Below, piece by piece: positions 1 through 8,219 of a DNA stretch of 64,000 nucleotides; within the stretch, counting starts at the first letter, position 1; each line of letters starts with the position of its first letter. Under the pieces are notes generated by a model. The model was given only the letters and a program-made list of their open reading frames with translations, was not told the origin of the DNA and ran no database searches. The translations under genes and the position numbers were made by a program. The stretch is from NCBI GenBank assembly GCA_964408025.1, contig CAYOXX010000005.1, positions 1-64,000 on the forward strand, read 5' to 3'. The stretch is from CAYOXX01 sp964408025. GTDB lineage: Bacteria > Acidobacteriota > DATKUA01.

Positions 1-1
1 G

Positions 2-808
2 CCGAGCACCGGGCTGCCTACCAGCCCCGCGCAGGCTGACGTGCTGCAGGCCCGCTGGGGCACCCACGGCGACCACCCGATCGTCGTCCTGGCGCCCACA
101 TACGTAAGCGAGATCTACGAGCAGACCGTGCGGGCCTTCAACCTCAGCGAGCAGTACCGGGTGCCGGTGGTGTTGTTGCTAGACGAGATCAACGCCCACA
201 TGCGAGAGAAGGTTGAGGTTCCCGCTGACCTCGAGCTGATCGAGCGCCGCAAGCCGGAAGTTGGGCCGGAGGAGTACAAGCCGTACGACGCCAGCTACGG
301 GGACATCCCGCCGATGGCCAACTACGGCGAGGGCTACCGCTTCCACGTCACCGGGTTGATGCACGACGCGACCGGCTTTCCCACGGGCGACCCGAAGCTG
401 GTGCAGGAGTGCCAGGAGCGCCTGCTGCGCAAGATCGATGCAAGCGCCGGGGAGATCGCGCAGTTCAGGGAGCGCTTCCTCGACGATGCCGAGACCGTCG
501 TCATCAGCTTCGGCTCGACCGCCCGGGCGGTCAACCACGCCGTCGGCAGGCTGCGTTCGCGGGGGCTGCCCCTGGGCACCCTGCGGCCGCTTACACTCTT
601 TCCCTTCCCCCTGGAGCCGCTCGAGCGGATTCTGGAGGGAGGGAAGGTCAAGAGGATCCTGGTGGCGGAGATGAACATGGGCCAGCTGAGCCTGGAGATC
701 GAGCGCTACGTCTGCGGTCGCGCGCCGGTCTTCGGGCTGCACAAGGCCGACGGCGAGCCGATTACTCCCGACGAGGTTGAGGAGCGGATCCTGGGGGTGC
801 AGCGGTGA
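2..808 (+). CDS. korA: 2-oxoacid:ferredoxin oxidoreductase alpha subunit (5' partial)
   Basis: C-terminal part of the alpha subunit of a 2-oxoglutarate-type ferredoxin oxidoreductase, which converts a 2-oxoacid plus CoA to acyl-CoA while reducing ferredoxin. The frame is open to the first base, and the codons before the GTG at 41 encode the family signature STGLPTSPAQAD, so the gene begins outside the window. Further on come GDHP and the late domain (about residue 150 onward of the visible part) with VVISFGSTARAV, as in KorA/VorB. The stop overlaps the GTG of korB by four bases (GTGA), which indicates coupled translation. Substrate (2-oxoglutarate, 2-oxoisovalerate or other) cannot be fixed from sequence; KorA is the closest recognised pattern. 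Confidence 0.9.
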   Translation, partial: PSTGLPTSPAQADVLQARWGTHGDHPIVVLAPTYVSEIYEQTVRAFNLSEQYRVPVVLLLDEINAHMREKVEVPADLELIERRKPEVGPEEYKPYDASYGDIPPMANYGEGYRFHVTGLMHDATGFPTGDPKLVQECQERLLRKIDASAGEIAQFRERFLDDAETVVISFGSTARAVNHAVGRLRSRGLPLGTLRPLTLFPFPLEPLERILEGGKVKRILVAEMNMGQLSLEIERYVCGRAPVFGLHKADGEPITPDEVEERILGVQR

Positions 809-1620
809 AACACGGGCTCACGTTCTACCTGCGGATGGACAGGATGCCGCACATCTTCTGCCCGGGCTGCGGTCACGGCATCGCCATGCAGGCCATACTG
901 CGCGCCATCGACAAGCTCGAGCTGGAGAAGGACGAGGTGGTCGTTGTCAGCGGCATCGGCTGCTCGAGCCGCATCCCCGGATACCTCGACTTCAACACGC
1001 TGCACACCACCCACGGCCGCGCCATTCCATTCGCCACCGGCATCAAGATGGCCCGCCCCGACCTCAACGTGCTCGTGATCTCCGGCGACGGCGACGCCAC
1101 CGCCATCGGCGGCAACCACTTCATCCACGCCTGCCGCCGTAACATCGACCTCACGCTGCTGGTGCTCAACAACAACATCTACGGCATGACGGGCGGGCAG
1201 TCCAGCCCGACAACATTCGTCGGCGCCCGCTCCTCGACCGCCCCCTACGGGCACCTCGAGCCGGAGTTCGACATTAGCGGCCTGGCTGCCGCCGCGGGGG
1301 CCAGCTACGTCGCCCGCGCCACCTGCTACCATGCGTTGCAGATGGATAAACTGATCAGGGATGCCATCACAAATACAGGGTTCTCGGTCGTCGAGATCCT
1401 CAGCCAGTGCCCAACCTATTTCGGCCGCAGGAATCGCATGCCCGATCCGGTGGACATGCTGCGCTGGCAGAAGGAGCACACCTACACAGCGGCGGAGCGG
1501 AAGAAGAAGTCCCCGCAGGAGCTGGAGGGGAGACTCCTGCGCGGCGTCATTCAGCACCGAGAGCGGCCCGAGTACGTCGAGAGTTACCTCGAGCTGATCG
1601 AGCGCGTGAGAGAGGCGTAG
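805..1620 (+). CDS. korB: 2-oxoacid:ferredoxin oxidoreductase beta subunit (TPP-binding)
   Basis: Thiamine-diphosphate-binding beta subunit, 271 residues, a normal KorB length. Visible motifs are CPGCGHG (C19 and C22), the ThDP/Mg signature beginning SGDGD at 93-97, and NNNIYGMTGGQSSPTT near 122-137, typical of 2-oxoglutarate/2-oxoisovalerate ferredoxin oxidoreductases. It starts with GTG overlapping the korA stop and is followed after three bases by korC, so the three genes form one transcription unit. It supplies reduced ferredoxin for anaerobic carbon metabolism, in either the oxidative or the reductive direction of the TCA cycle; direction is not determined here. Confidence 0.93.
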   Translation: MKHGLTFYLRMDRMPHIFCPGCGHGIAMQAILRAIDKLELEKDEVVVVSGIGCSSRIPGYLDFNTLHTTHGRAIPFATGIKMARPDLNVLVISGDGDATAIGGNHFIHACRRNIDLTLLVLNNNIYGMTGGQSSPTTFVGARSSTAPYGHLEPEFDISGLAAAAGASYVARATCYHALQMDKLIRDAITNTGFSVVEILSQCPTYFGRRNRMPDPVDMLRWQKEHTYTAAERKKKSPQELEGRLLRGVIQHRERPEYVESYLELIERVREA

Positions 1621-1623
1621 GGG

Positions 1624-2172
1624 ATGAGCGACCGGATCGAGATACGTCTGAGCGGTTCCGGCGGGCAGGGGATGGTGCTGGGCGCCATTATCCTGGCCGA
1701 GGCTGCCGCCATATACGACGGCAAGAACGCCACCCAGAGCCAGAGCTACGGGCCCGAGGCACGCGGCGGCTCCTCCAAGAGCGACGTGGTCATCAGCGAG
1801 GGCTTCATCGAGTACCCGAAGGCGACGAAGGTTGACGTGCTGCTGGCGATGACGCAGGAGAGCGCCGACAAGTACTGCCCCGACCTGCGGCCCGGCGGCC
1901 TCCTGATAGCCGACGAGGACATGGTGGCCGAAATGCCGGAGGTGGAGGGCAGGGCGGTGCGCCTGCCGATCGTCCGCCTGGCCACGGAGACAGTCGGTAA
2001 GCGGGTTGTAGCCAACATCGTCGCTCTCGGCGCACTGGTCAAGCTCACCGGCGTCGTCAGCGAGGAGGCGGTGCGCAAGGCGGTCCTGGCACGCGTCCCC
2101 AGGGGAACCGAGCAGCTCAACGCCAAAGCCCTCGAGGTCGGCTTCAGGGCCGCCGAAGCGGCTGGAGGCTGA
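1624..2172 (+). CDS. korC: 2-oxoacid:ferredoxin oxidoreductase gamma subunit
   Basis: Gamma subunit of 182 residues. The family signature is present near the N-terminus: SGSGGQGMVLGA (about residues 10-21), followed by QSQSYGPEARGGSSKSD (about 39-55). Gamma subunits form the third domain of the oxidoreductase and help CoA handling and complex assembly. It lies three bases after korB in the same direction. No separate delta (ferredoxin-like) subunit is seen next to it, as is usual for KorABC-type enzymes with an external ferredoxin. The ATG at 1624 follows GAGAGAGGCGTAGGGG, an acceptable ribosome-binding region. Confidence 0.92.
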   Translation: MSDRIEIRLSGSGGQGMVLGAIILAEAAAIYDGKNATQSQSYGPEARGGSSKSDVVISEGFIEYPKATKVDVLLAMTQESADKYCPDLRPGGLLIADEDMVAEMPEVEGRAVRLPIVRLATETVGKRVVANIVALGALVKLTGVVSEEAVRKAVLARVPRGTEQLNAKALEVGFRAAEAAGG

Positions 2173-2201
2173 CAAAATCCGTTAAGGGGAGAAGATTACT
2201 T

Positions 2202-2627
2202 ATGGCGCTGGAACGCACACTCGCAATCATCAAGCCCGACTCCACCGGCAAGGGGAACACCGGCAAGATCCTGGCCGACCTCGAGGACAACGGATTCAAG
2301 ATCCTGGCCATGCGCCAGGCCCTACTGACCGCCGAGCAGGCCAGGGAGTTCTACGCCGAGCACAGGGGAAAACCGTTCTACGGCAGCCTCGTGGCCTACA
2401 TGATCAGCGGGCCGGTCGTTCTCGCCGCCCTCGAGAGAGAAGACGCCGTGGCCGGATTACGCGAGGTCATGGGCGCCACCGACCCGGCCGAAGCTGCCGA
2501 AGGCACGATACGCCGGCGCTTCGGCGAGTCGATCGAGCGCAACGCCATCCACGGCGCCGCCACACACGCAGACGCCGCCCGCGAAATAGCCTTCTTATTC
2601 AGAGAAGCTGAGCTGATTCAACAATAG
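2202..2627 (+). CDS. ndk: Nucleoside diphosphate kinase
   Basis: Transfers gamma-phosphate from ATP to nucleoside diphosphates through a phospho-histidine. At 141 residues it has the standard bacterial length. The N-terminal RTLAIIKPD, the Kpn-loop region around residues 88-105 and the active-site NAIHGA with His117 are all intact. The start is an ATG 30 bases after korC, preceded by AAGGGGAGAAG. Its position directly after korABC suggests co-transcription with central metabolism (for example GTP regeneration near succinyl-CoA synthetase), but that link is inference. Confidence 0.96.
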   Translation: MALERTLAIIKPDSTGKGNTGKILADLEDNGFKILAMRQALLTAEQAREFYAEHRGKPFYGSLVAYMISGPVVLAALEREDAVAGLREVMGATDPAEAAEGTIRRRFGESIERNAIHGAATHADAAREIAFLFREAELIQQ

Positions 2628-2706
2628 GCACAGACATTTCTTCTGTAAGTATCTCAAAACAAAGCACTTGCTGGGAATAGAGTGCCTGTCACGCTTATTA
2701 TCGGCG

Positions 2707-3285
2707 CTACAGTCCCAGCTCTTCGCTGACTCCCTGCATGGCGACCACGGTGAGCTCGCAGAACTCGGCTATCGGGATGCCGATGCGCTCGCACTGCAGT
2801 ATTTCCTCGCGGCTGACTTTGCGTGCGAACGCCTTCTCCTTCATCCGCTTCTTGACGCTCTTGGGCTTGACGCTAGCTAATTTCTTGTCGGGCATCACCA
2901 GGGCGGTGGCGACCACCAGGCCGGTGATCGACTCGCAGGCGGAGAGGGCGAAGTCGAGCGTCGACTCGCGCTTGACGCCGTGCTCGGCCATCTCGTTGTG
3001 GGCTAGCACGGCCCTGACCGACGTCTCGCCGAAGCCCCACTCGCGCAGCCACTCGCCGGCCGGGACGGTGTGGCGCGCCGGATCGTCTTTGGTGATCTCG
3101 AAGTCGACGTCGTGCAGCAGTCCGAGCACCTCCCAGGCGTCCGGGTCGCCGCCCAGGCGCTCGGCAGCGGCGCGCATGACGGCGCCGGCGGCGATGCAGT
3201 GCTTCACCAGCCAGTCCGTTTCGACCTTCTCCCTCAGCTTCGCCAGAGCCTCGTCGCGGTCGAATGGAATCGTTAATTCGTCCAC
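2707..3285 (-). CDS. HD-domain metal-dependent phosphohydrolase family protein
   Basis: 192-residue protein with an HD-superfamily core: a helix ending in DWLVKHCIAAGAVM supplies the first His, GLLHDVDFE (about 55-63) is the HD motif, and further His residues follow at RHTVP and LAHNEM. Such proteins hydrolyse phosphate esters or nucleotides; the substrate is unknown. The C-terminal third (PKSVKKRMKEKAFARKV) is basic and helical. It starts with GTG at 3285 preceded by TAGGAGG at good spacing. It converges on ndk and stands alone on the minus strand. Confidence 0.8.
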   Translation of the reverse strand: MDELTIPFDRDEALAKLREKVETDWLVKHCIAAGAVMRAAAERLGGDPDAWEVLGLLHDVDFEITKDDPARHTVPAGEWLREWGFGETSVRAVLAHNEMAEHGVKRESTLDFALSACESITGLVVATALVMPDKKLASVKPKSVKKRMKEKAFARKVSREEILQCERIGIPIAEFCELTVVAMQGVSEELGL

Positions 3286-3359
3286 GGTCTACCTCCTAAA
3301 CGGCTAACCGATTCTAGGGAACAGTTCGCCCCGTGTAAACCTTGTCATCATACGGAGGC

Positions 3360-3388
3360 TTGACAGCGGAGCCCGCTTTCCATAAATT
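3360..3388 (+). promoter_or_regulatory. Sigma-70-type promoter of tRNA-Glu
   Basis: A consensus TTGACA (-35, 3360-3365), a 17-base spacer and TAAATT (-10, 3383-3388) end 17 bases before the tRNA-Glu gene, the expected position for a stable-RNA promoter. Confidence 0.7.
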
Positions 3389-3404
3389 ATGCCGACGGGA
3401 CGGC

Positions 3405-3480
3405 GGGGCTATCGTCTAGGGGACTAGGACAGGTGGTTCTCAGCCATCAGACCGGGGTTCGAATCCCCGTAGCCCTGCCA
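3405..3480 (+). tRNA. tRNA-Glu (anticodon CTC)
   Basis: A 76-base cloverleaf. The acceptor stem GGGGCTA pairs with TAGCCCT (one G-T pair at the end). The anticodon stem GGTGG/CCATC encloses the loop TTCTCAG, giving anticodon CTC. The T-arm is GGGG-TTCGAAT-CCCC and CCA is encoded. The D-arm sequence (TCGTCTAGGGGACTAGGAC) is typical of bacterial tRNA-Glu. It is preceded by a good promoter. Confidence 0.95.
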
Positions 3481-3562
3481 ACTATTTAGCCGGCCGGCTG
3501 CGGCAGGGAGCTGACAGGGTCTGAAAAGCATCTGTAGATGCGCGCCGGCAACGGGGGATGTA

Positions 3563-3760
3563 ATGGAATTGGTTGTCCACGAAGCGGTCCTCGCGGGCAC
3601 AGCGGGCAAGAGCCTGGAAGCGCAGATCGAGGAGATGCAGGAAAACCCGGTTGGTGCCTCGACGGAAGCCGCCAGGGAGAACGTCAACCAAGAGGTCTCA
3701 GCCTTCGCCCTCAAAGAGGCGATGGGTCTGCCCGGCCGCATCGTTGACATCCTTCTATAA
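3563..3760 (+). CDS. Small hypothetical protein (65 aa)
   Basis: 65-residue open frame with ATG preceded at five bases by GGGGGATGTA. The composition looks protein-like: no low complexity, an amphipathic central helix (LEAQIEEMQENPVGASTEAARENV), and a C-terminal LPGRIVDILL. No family is recognised. It lies between tRNA-Glu and the promoter of the sulfatase-like operon, on the same strand. An overlapping minus-strand frame exists but has no ribosome-binding site. Support rests only on length, start context and composition, so this is a tentative gene. Confidence 0.4.
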   Translation: MELVVHEAVLAGTAGKSLEAQIEEMQENPVGASTEAARENVNQEVSAFALKEAMGLPGRIVDILL

Positions 3761-3832
3761 CCGCGAGCCTCCAATACACCGTTTCGACTCCTGTCTTACT
3801 TATTTCCGGTTCTCCATACGCGATAGTTGTAC

Positions 3833-3861
3833 TTGCCCCCCGGCCGGGGCGCGTTTAGATT
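3833..3861 (+). promoter_or_regulatory. Putative promoter of the sulfatase-like lipoprotein operon
   Basis: TTGCCC (3833-3838), a 17-base spacer and TAGATT (3856-3861). Transcription would start near 3868, which makes the GTG at 3871 an unlikely start and supports the ATG at 3886, which has AGAAGG upstream. Confidence 0.45.
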
Positions 3862-3885
3862 GATGCTGATGTGAGAAGGCAAAGA

Positions 3886-5793
3886 ATGGACGATAGAACG
3901 GGGAATCGAGGGAGCGGTTCCGGTTGTCCAGTGAGTCGAACGCTCAAGCAGGCCTTGAAAGCTGTTTTGCTATTTGCGCTGGCTATCGGCTATCTGCTCT
4001 TTCCCGCCTGCTCGGTCGAGGAGACCCGCACGCTGTTTGTGCTCCGCGCCACGCTGGCGGAATATCTCGACGAAACTGATTCCGATCTTCAAGTACGCAG
4101 ATCGCGCTTCGGCTACCCGGTGCCGCTGCGCTACGGCGGCTCACACTATTTCATCAATTCCGTCAGACAACCGGTTCCCGGAACGATCGAGTGGCCGCTC
4201 GACATTCCGAGCGGTAGGTCGGCCCTGGAGTTCACCGTCGGCTTCCTCTGCGCCGAGGAGACGCCTCTGAGCTGCGTGTGCGTCAGGGTAACGGCCGAGG
4301 CCAACGGAGCAGAGGAGATGCTCTACGAGCGGGATTTCCTGGTCCGCTTCCCGGACCGGCAGTTCGTATTCTACTCGGAAGAGATTCCCCTGGAGCGCTA
4401 CGCGGGCCGGAGCGTAATACTGACCTTCCAAAGCTCGACGGAGGAGAGCGACCTCGGGGGCGTGCAAATCGTCTGGGGCAACCCGTCTCTGTTCGTCGAA
4501 GAGCGCACCGGCCTGCCTAACATAGTCCTGATCTGCATCGACACGCTGCGCCGCGACCGCGTTGAGTGTTACAATCCCGATTTCCCGACGCCGGCGCTGC
4601 AACGGCTGGCCGAGGACGGCGTCGTCTTCGAGCACGCCATCTCGCAGTCCCCCTGGACGCTGCCCTCGGTGGCGACGGTGCTCACAGGTCTCAACCCCTC
4701 GCTGCACCGCGCAGGCAGACGGATCTTCTTCGAAACGGAGCGGTCGGGCGAGGATCTGAGCGAAGAGGAGAGAAGACAGGGGATGATCATCGGCCGCAGC
4801 CGCTTCATGCTGGCCAGGCTCGATTCGTCCGTCAGGACTCTCCCGGAGCTTCTGGGCGGGAGGTACATCACCCACATGGTCAACAGCAACGGCATCCTCT
4901 CGCCCAGCACCGACGTCGTCAACCGTTTCCACTCCTTCGTCGACGGCGCCCCGCACGGCCGCATGGTGACCCGGCGGGCCGCCGACTGGGCGGCCGCCAA
5001 CAAAGACAAGCTTTTCTTTCTATACGCGCACTACCTCGAGCCGCACGAGTGGGGCAGCTACTACAGCGCGCGCTACGGCAGGCCGGAAGCATTCGATCGG
5101 GTGGCAGCCAGGGAGGTCTACGACGACCTGGTCCACATGGCCGACGTCTACGTCGGCCGCCTGCTCGACAGGCTGGTCGAGCTCGGCATCTACGACTCGG
5201 CGCTTATCGTCCTCTACTCCGACCACGGGGAGCACCTCTGGGAGGAGAACTGGAACCTAAAGGGGCACGGCAACTCGCTGAGCAACATCCTGCTCGAGGT
5301 GCCGCTGATCGTGAAATTTCCGAATTCCCAGTACGCCGGCGCGCGGGTCGATCAGTACGTGCAGCTCCTGGACATCTTCGCGACGATTTTGGAGGAGGCC
5401 GGGATACCGGCCGACGATCCCAGGTACGCCCAGGGCATCTCACTCAGGCGGTATGCCGCGGGGCTCCCATTACCGGAACGGCGCGATTTCATCAGCGAGT
5501 ACATGCTTCACGGCCGCGAGCGGATCGCCGTGCAGCAAGGCGAGTACCGGCTGATCTACAACTACTCGAATGAGCGCTTCAGGTTCTTCGACGCGGCGAG
5601 CGACCGGCAGCTGAGCATGGGAGCAGGTGCGGGTGCGGGAGCCTCGGACGACCTCCGCCGCCAGGCGGAGCGGCTGCAGGAGGTGCTGAGGTCGTACCTG
5701 GAGATGGTGGCGCAGCTTCCCGACGAGTTCCAGCGGATAGAATTCACCGATGAGGAGGCCCGCCGGCTGCAGGAGGTCGGTTACCTGCGATAG
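3886..5793 (+). CDS. Sulfatase/alkaline-phosphatase-superfamily lipoprotein 1
   Basis: 635 residues from ATG 3886 (an in-frame GTG lies at 3871). An N-terminal signal ends in the lipobox LLFPAC, with Cys42 as lipid anchor. A beta-rich N-terminal domain of about 160 residues precedes the alkaline-phosphatase-fold domain, which starts at PNIVLICIDTLRRDR (metal-binding Asp). The nucleophile segment reads SPWTLPSVAT: Thr258 occupies the place where true sulfatases have Cys or Ser in CxPSR. A second metal site, YSDHGEHLW, is intact. A formylglycine cannot form here, so hydrolysis of sulfate esters is unlikely; Thr nucleophiles are known in LTA synthases and phosphoethanolamine transferases. The C-terminus ends LQEVGYLR, a tail motif shared with its two neighbours. 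First of three tandem paralogues. Confidence 0.85.
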   Translation: MDDRTGNRGSGSGCPVSRTLKQALKAVLLFALAIGYLLFPACSVEETRTLFVLRATLAEYLDETDSDLQVRRSRFGYPVPLRYGGSHYFINSVRQPVPGTIEWPLDIPSGRSALEFTVGFLCAEETPLSCVCVRVTAEANGAEEMLYERDFLVRFPDRQFVFYSEEIPLERYAGRSVILTFQSSTEESDLGGVQIVWGNPSLFVEERTGLPNIVLICIDTLRRDRVECYNPDFPTPALQRLAEDGVVFEHAISQSPWTLPSVATVLTGLNPSLHRAGRRIFFETERSGEDLSEEERRQGMIIGRSRFMLARLDSSVRTLPELLGGRYITHMVNSNGILSPSTDVVNRFHSFVDGAPHGRMVTRRAADWAAANKDKLFFLYAHYLEPHEWGSYYSARYGRPEAFDRVAAREVYDDLVHMADVYVGRLLDRLVELGIYDSALIVLYSDHGEHLWEENWNLKGHGNSLSNILLEVPLIVKFPNSQYAGARVDQYVQLLDIFATILEEAGIPADDPRYAQGISLRRYAAGLPLPERRDFISEYMLHGRERIAVQQGEYRLIYNYSNERFRFFDAASDRQLSMGAGAGAGASDDLRRQAERLQEVLRSYLEMVAQLPDEFQRIEFTDEEARRLQEVGYLR

Positions 5794-5811
5794 CAGCTGG
5801 CGGTTTGGCGA

Positions 5812-8199
5812 TTGCCTGTGGGAATAGTGTCCGTAGTAGCGAAACGTGCGAGCGTTGTGGTGGCTGCGCTGGCGGCCGTGGTGGCACTCCTCTCTTCCTG
5901 TGCGGACGGACCTGCCGTCGAGACGGGCACCCGGGAAGTCGACCTGATAGCCATCTTCGACGCCGCGCGCCAGATCGTCGAGACCGGCGAGATCAGCCTC
6001 GCTTCCCCGCGGAAGTACTTTTACCTCGACCGGGGCTGGTCCTCCCTCCAGCGCGAAGGCGAGGGAGAGTTGGCGTGGGTCGCCGCCGTCTCGCGCGAGA
6101 GCGCGCTGCACTACCGCGTTCTGCAGCCGGCCGAACGCTGGCTCTCGTTCAGCGTCCGCCTTCAGGGCAGGCTCGGGGGGCCGCAGAGTCAACGCATGGA
6201 ACTGGTTACCGGCGGTGAGCTTCTGGAATCGTTCGAGATCGCCGGCGAGGAGGTTCTGGAAGGGCTTGTGCACATTCCCGCCGCTCTGCAGCGGGTCGGC
6301 GACAACGAGATACTGTTCCGCTTTGGCTCCATCGACGAGAATCCCGGCTTCCTGACCACCAGGGCGAGGCAGGAGGCGAATCCCTATCCCGGTATCTCAG
6401 CCTATTTCAGCGGATTTAAGATCTATCTCGGACGCCACGCCGCCCCTCGAATGCGGTGGATCCGCGACGACCGAAACGTCTTTCGGTTGGTGGCGAACGG
6501 AAGACGCATCCAGCAGCGTCCCAACAGCGAGCTATCCTACGCGCTGGAAGTCAAGAGTGGGGCTCGCCTGGACCTCTCGGGAGTTGTCCAGGCGTGGCGC
6601 GAGAACTCGGGCGGGATCACAGTTGCGGCCTTAATCCGCACTGACGAGCAGCTCCAGTGGAGCCTGTTGTGGGCTAGGGAGTTCTCCTTTCGGCGCGGCG
6701 CGACGGCGCAGGCCTTCGAGGCCGATCTGCCGCTGGACGAGATGGACGGCCGGCTGGTCGAGCTGCGCCTGCGCGTCACCGGAAGTACAACATTCTCCAA
6801 CGCCAGTGTCACCTGGCAGAGGCTGCGGCTTCGCCTACCCGGTAGCGAATCGGAAGCCGATCCTCCCCCCAGGCCGCCGGTGCGGTTGACGGATCGCTTG
6901 CGCAGCGTCGTCGTCATCGTCATCGACGCGGCGCGTGCCGACCAGCTCGGCTGCTACGGTGACGAACGCGGCCTTACGCCCAATATCGACGCCTTTGCCC
7001 GCTCGGCGGTTATCTTTCGCGATGTCGTCGCCCCCTGCCCCTTCACTCTCACCTCCGTCGCCACCCTGTTCAGTGGCATGCAGCCGGAGGGGCACGGCGC
7101 CCGCCGCTTCACATCTGTCTTTCCCGAAGAACTCGAAAACATGCCCCGCGCCTTCAGGCGCAGCGGCTACTACACGGTAACCATCACCGGCAACACATTC
7201 CTCAACCGGAGTTTCGGCCTCACCCGCGACTGCGACGACGTGGTCTCCATCTACCGTGATGCTGACAGGGAGAGCGAGCTGTCGGCGATGGACGTTGCGG
7301 AACTGGAGCGGGGAGTCGCGGAAGCAGCCGCCAGCGGCAAGCCGGTTTTTCTCTACGTTCACTTCCTGCCGCCCCACACGCCCTACAACCCGCCCGCAGG
7401 GTTCGACAGGCCCTTCGCCACCGAGACCACGGGCGGCTTCGATGAGGGCTGGAGGATCGCTAAGCGCCTCGCCTACGGCCTTGTCGGCGCCGACCATCCC
7501 GACCTGCGCCGCTTCTACGAGGGCTACCTGAACAACCTGTCCTACGCCGACCACCTGACGGGTCTGCTGCTCGAGATGCTGCGGCGCCACGGCCTCTACG
7601 ACGACAGCCTGATTTTCGTCACCTCCGACCACGGCGAGGCCTTCGGCGAGCACGGCGAGGTCATGCACTGTACCACCGTCCACGACGAGATGATTTTAGT
7701 TCCGCTGATCGTGCGCGTCCCCGGCCTCGAGCCGCGGGAGGTGCGCCGGCAGGTCGGCCTCATCGACCTCTTCCCGACGCTTGCCGAGCTGCTGGGCCTC
7801 GAACTCGACGGGGCGGAAGCCCAGTTCCAGGGTCGCAGCATCGCGCCGCTGCTGGCCGGCGGCGAGCTGCCGGACGCTTACTACTACTCCCGCGCCCAGG
7901 GCGGGAACCTGCCGGTGCCGGTGAGGCGCTCTCCGAACCGTGACTTGATTTTCGCCCTCAGGGGGGAGAGGTTCAAATACGTCCACCACGGCGACCGCGG
8001 GGAGCTATACGACATCCGGGCCGACCCGGGCGAGAGCCACGACATCTCCGCCGAGCGCCCGGTGCTGGCCGCCTACCTGCGCCAGCGCGGCCTGCTTCTT
8101 TTGGCCGCGAGCGAGGCGTTGAGCACCGGCCGCGAAAGCGAGATTCAACTGAGCGAAGACGAGCTGAACGAGTTGCGCGACCTCGGTTATCTCCAATGA
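5812..8199 (+). CDS. Sulfatase/alkaline-phosphatase-superfamily lipoprotein 2
   Basis: 795 residues from TTG 5812; GTG codons at 5818 and 5827 are alternative starts and none has a clear ribosome-binding site. A hydrophobic signal ends in LLSSC (Cys30), a lipobox. Residues 40-355 form an N-terminal beta-rich region similar to that of the next gene. The catalytic domain follows: VVVIVIDAARADQLGCYGD, PFTLTSVATLFSG with Thr412 at the nucleophile position, and TSDHGEAFGEHGE for the second metal. The C-terminus is LRDLGYLQ. It lies 18 bases after paralogue 1 in the same operon. Probably an outer-membrane or periplasmic phosphotransferase or phosphodiesterase; the substrate is unknown. Confidence 0.85.
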   Translation: MPVGIVSVVAKRASVVVAALAAVVALLSSCADGPAVETGTREVDLIAIFDAARQIVETGEISLASPRKYFYLDRGWSSLQREGEGELAWVAAVSRESALHYRVLQPAERWLSFSVRLQGRLGGPQSQRMELVTGGELLESFEIAGEEVLEGLVHIPAALQRVGDNEILFRFGSIDENPGFLTTRARQEANPYPGISAYFSGFKIYLGRHAAPRMRWIRDDRNVFRLVANGRRIQQRPNSELSYALEVKSGARLDLSGVVQAWRENSGGITVAALIRTDEQLQWSLLWAREFSFRRGATAQAFEADLPLDEMDGRLVELRLRVTGSTTFSNASVTWQRLRLRLPGSESEADPPPRPPVRLTDRLRSVVVIVIDAARADQLGCYGDERGLTPNIDAFARSAVIFRDVVAPCPFTLTSVATLFSGMQPEGHGARRFTSVFPEELENMPRAFRRSGYYTVTITGNTFLNRSFGLTRDCDDVVSIYRDADRESELSAMDVAELERGVAEAAASGKPVFLYVHFLPPHTPYNPPAGFDRPFATETTGGFDEGWRIAKRLAYGLVGADHPDLRRFYEGYLNNLSYADHLTGLLLEMLRRHGLYDDSLIFVTSDHGEAFGEHGEVMHCTTVHDEMILVPLIVRVPGLEPREVRRQVGLIDLFPTLAELLGLELDGAEAQFQGRSIAPLLAGGELPDAYYYSRAQGGNLPVPVRRSPNRDLIFALRGERFKYVHHGDRGELYDIRADPGESHDISAERPVLAAYLRQRGLLLLAASEALSTGRESEIQLSEDELNELRDLGYLQ

Positions 8200-8219
8200 T
8201 CTTGCGTTGTTAGCCGTAG

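Noticed and set aside
706..2175. 489-codon open frame on the minus strand opposite korABC
   Set aside because: GC-rich third-position shadow of three recognised genes on the plus strand; no ribosome-binding site and no family motifs.
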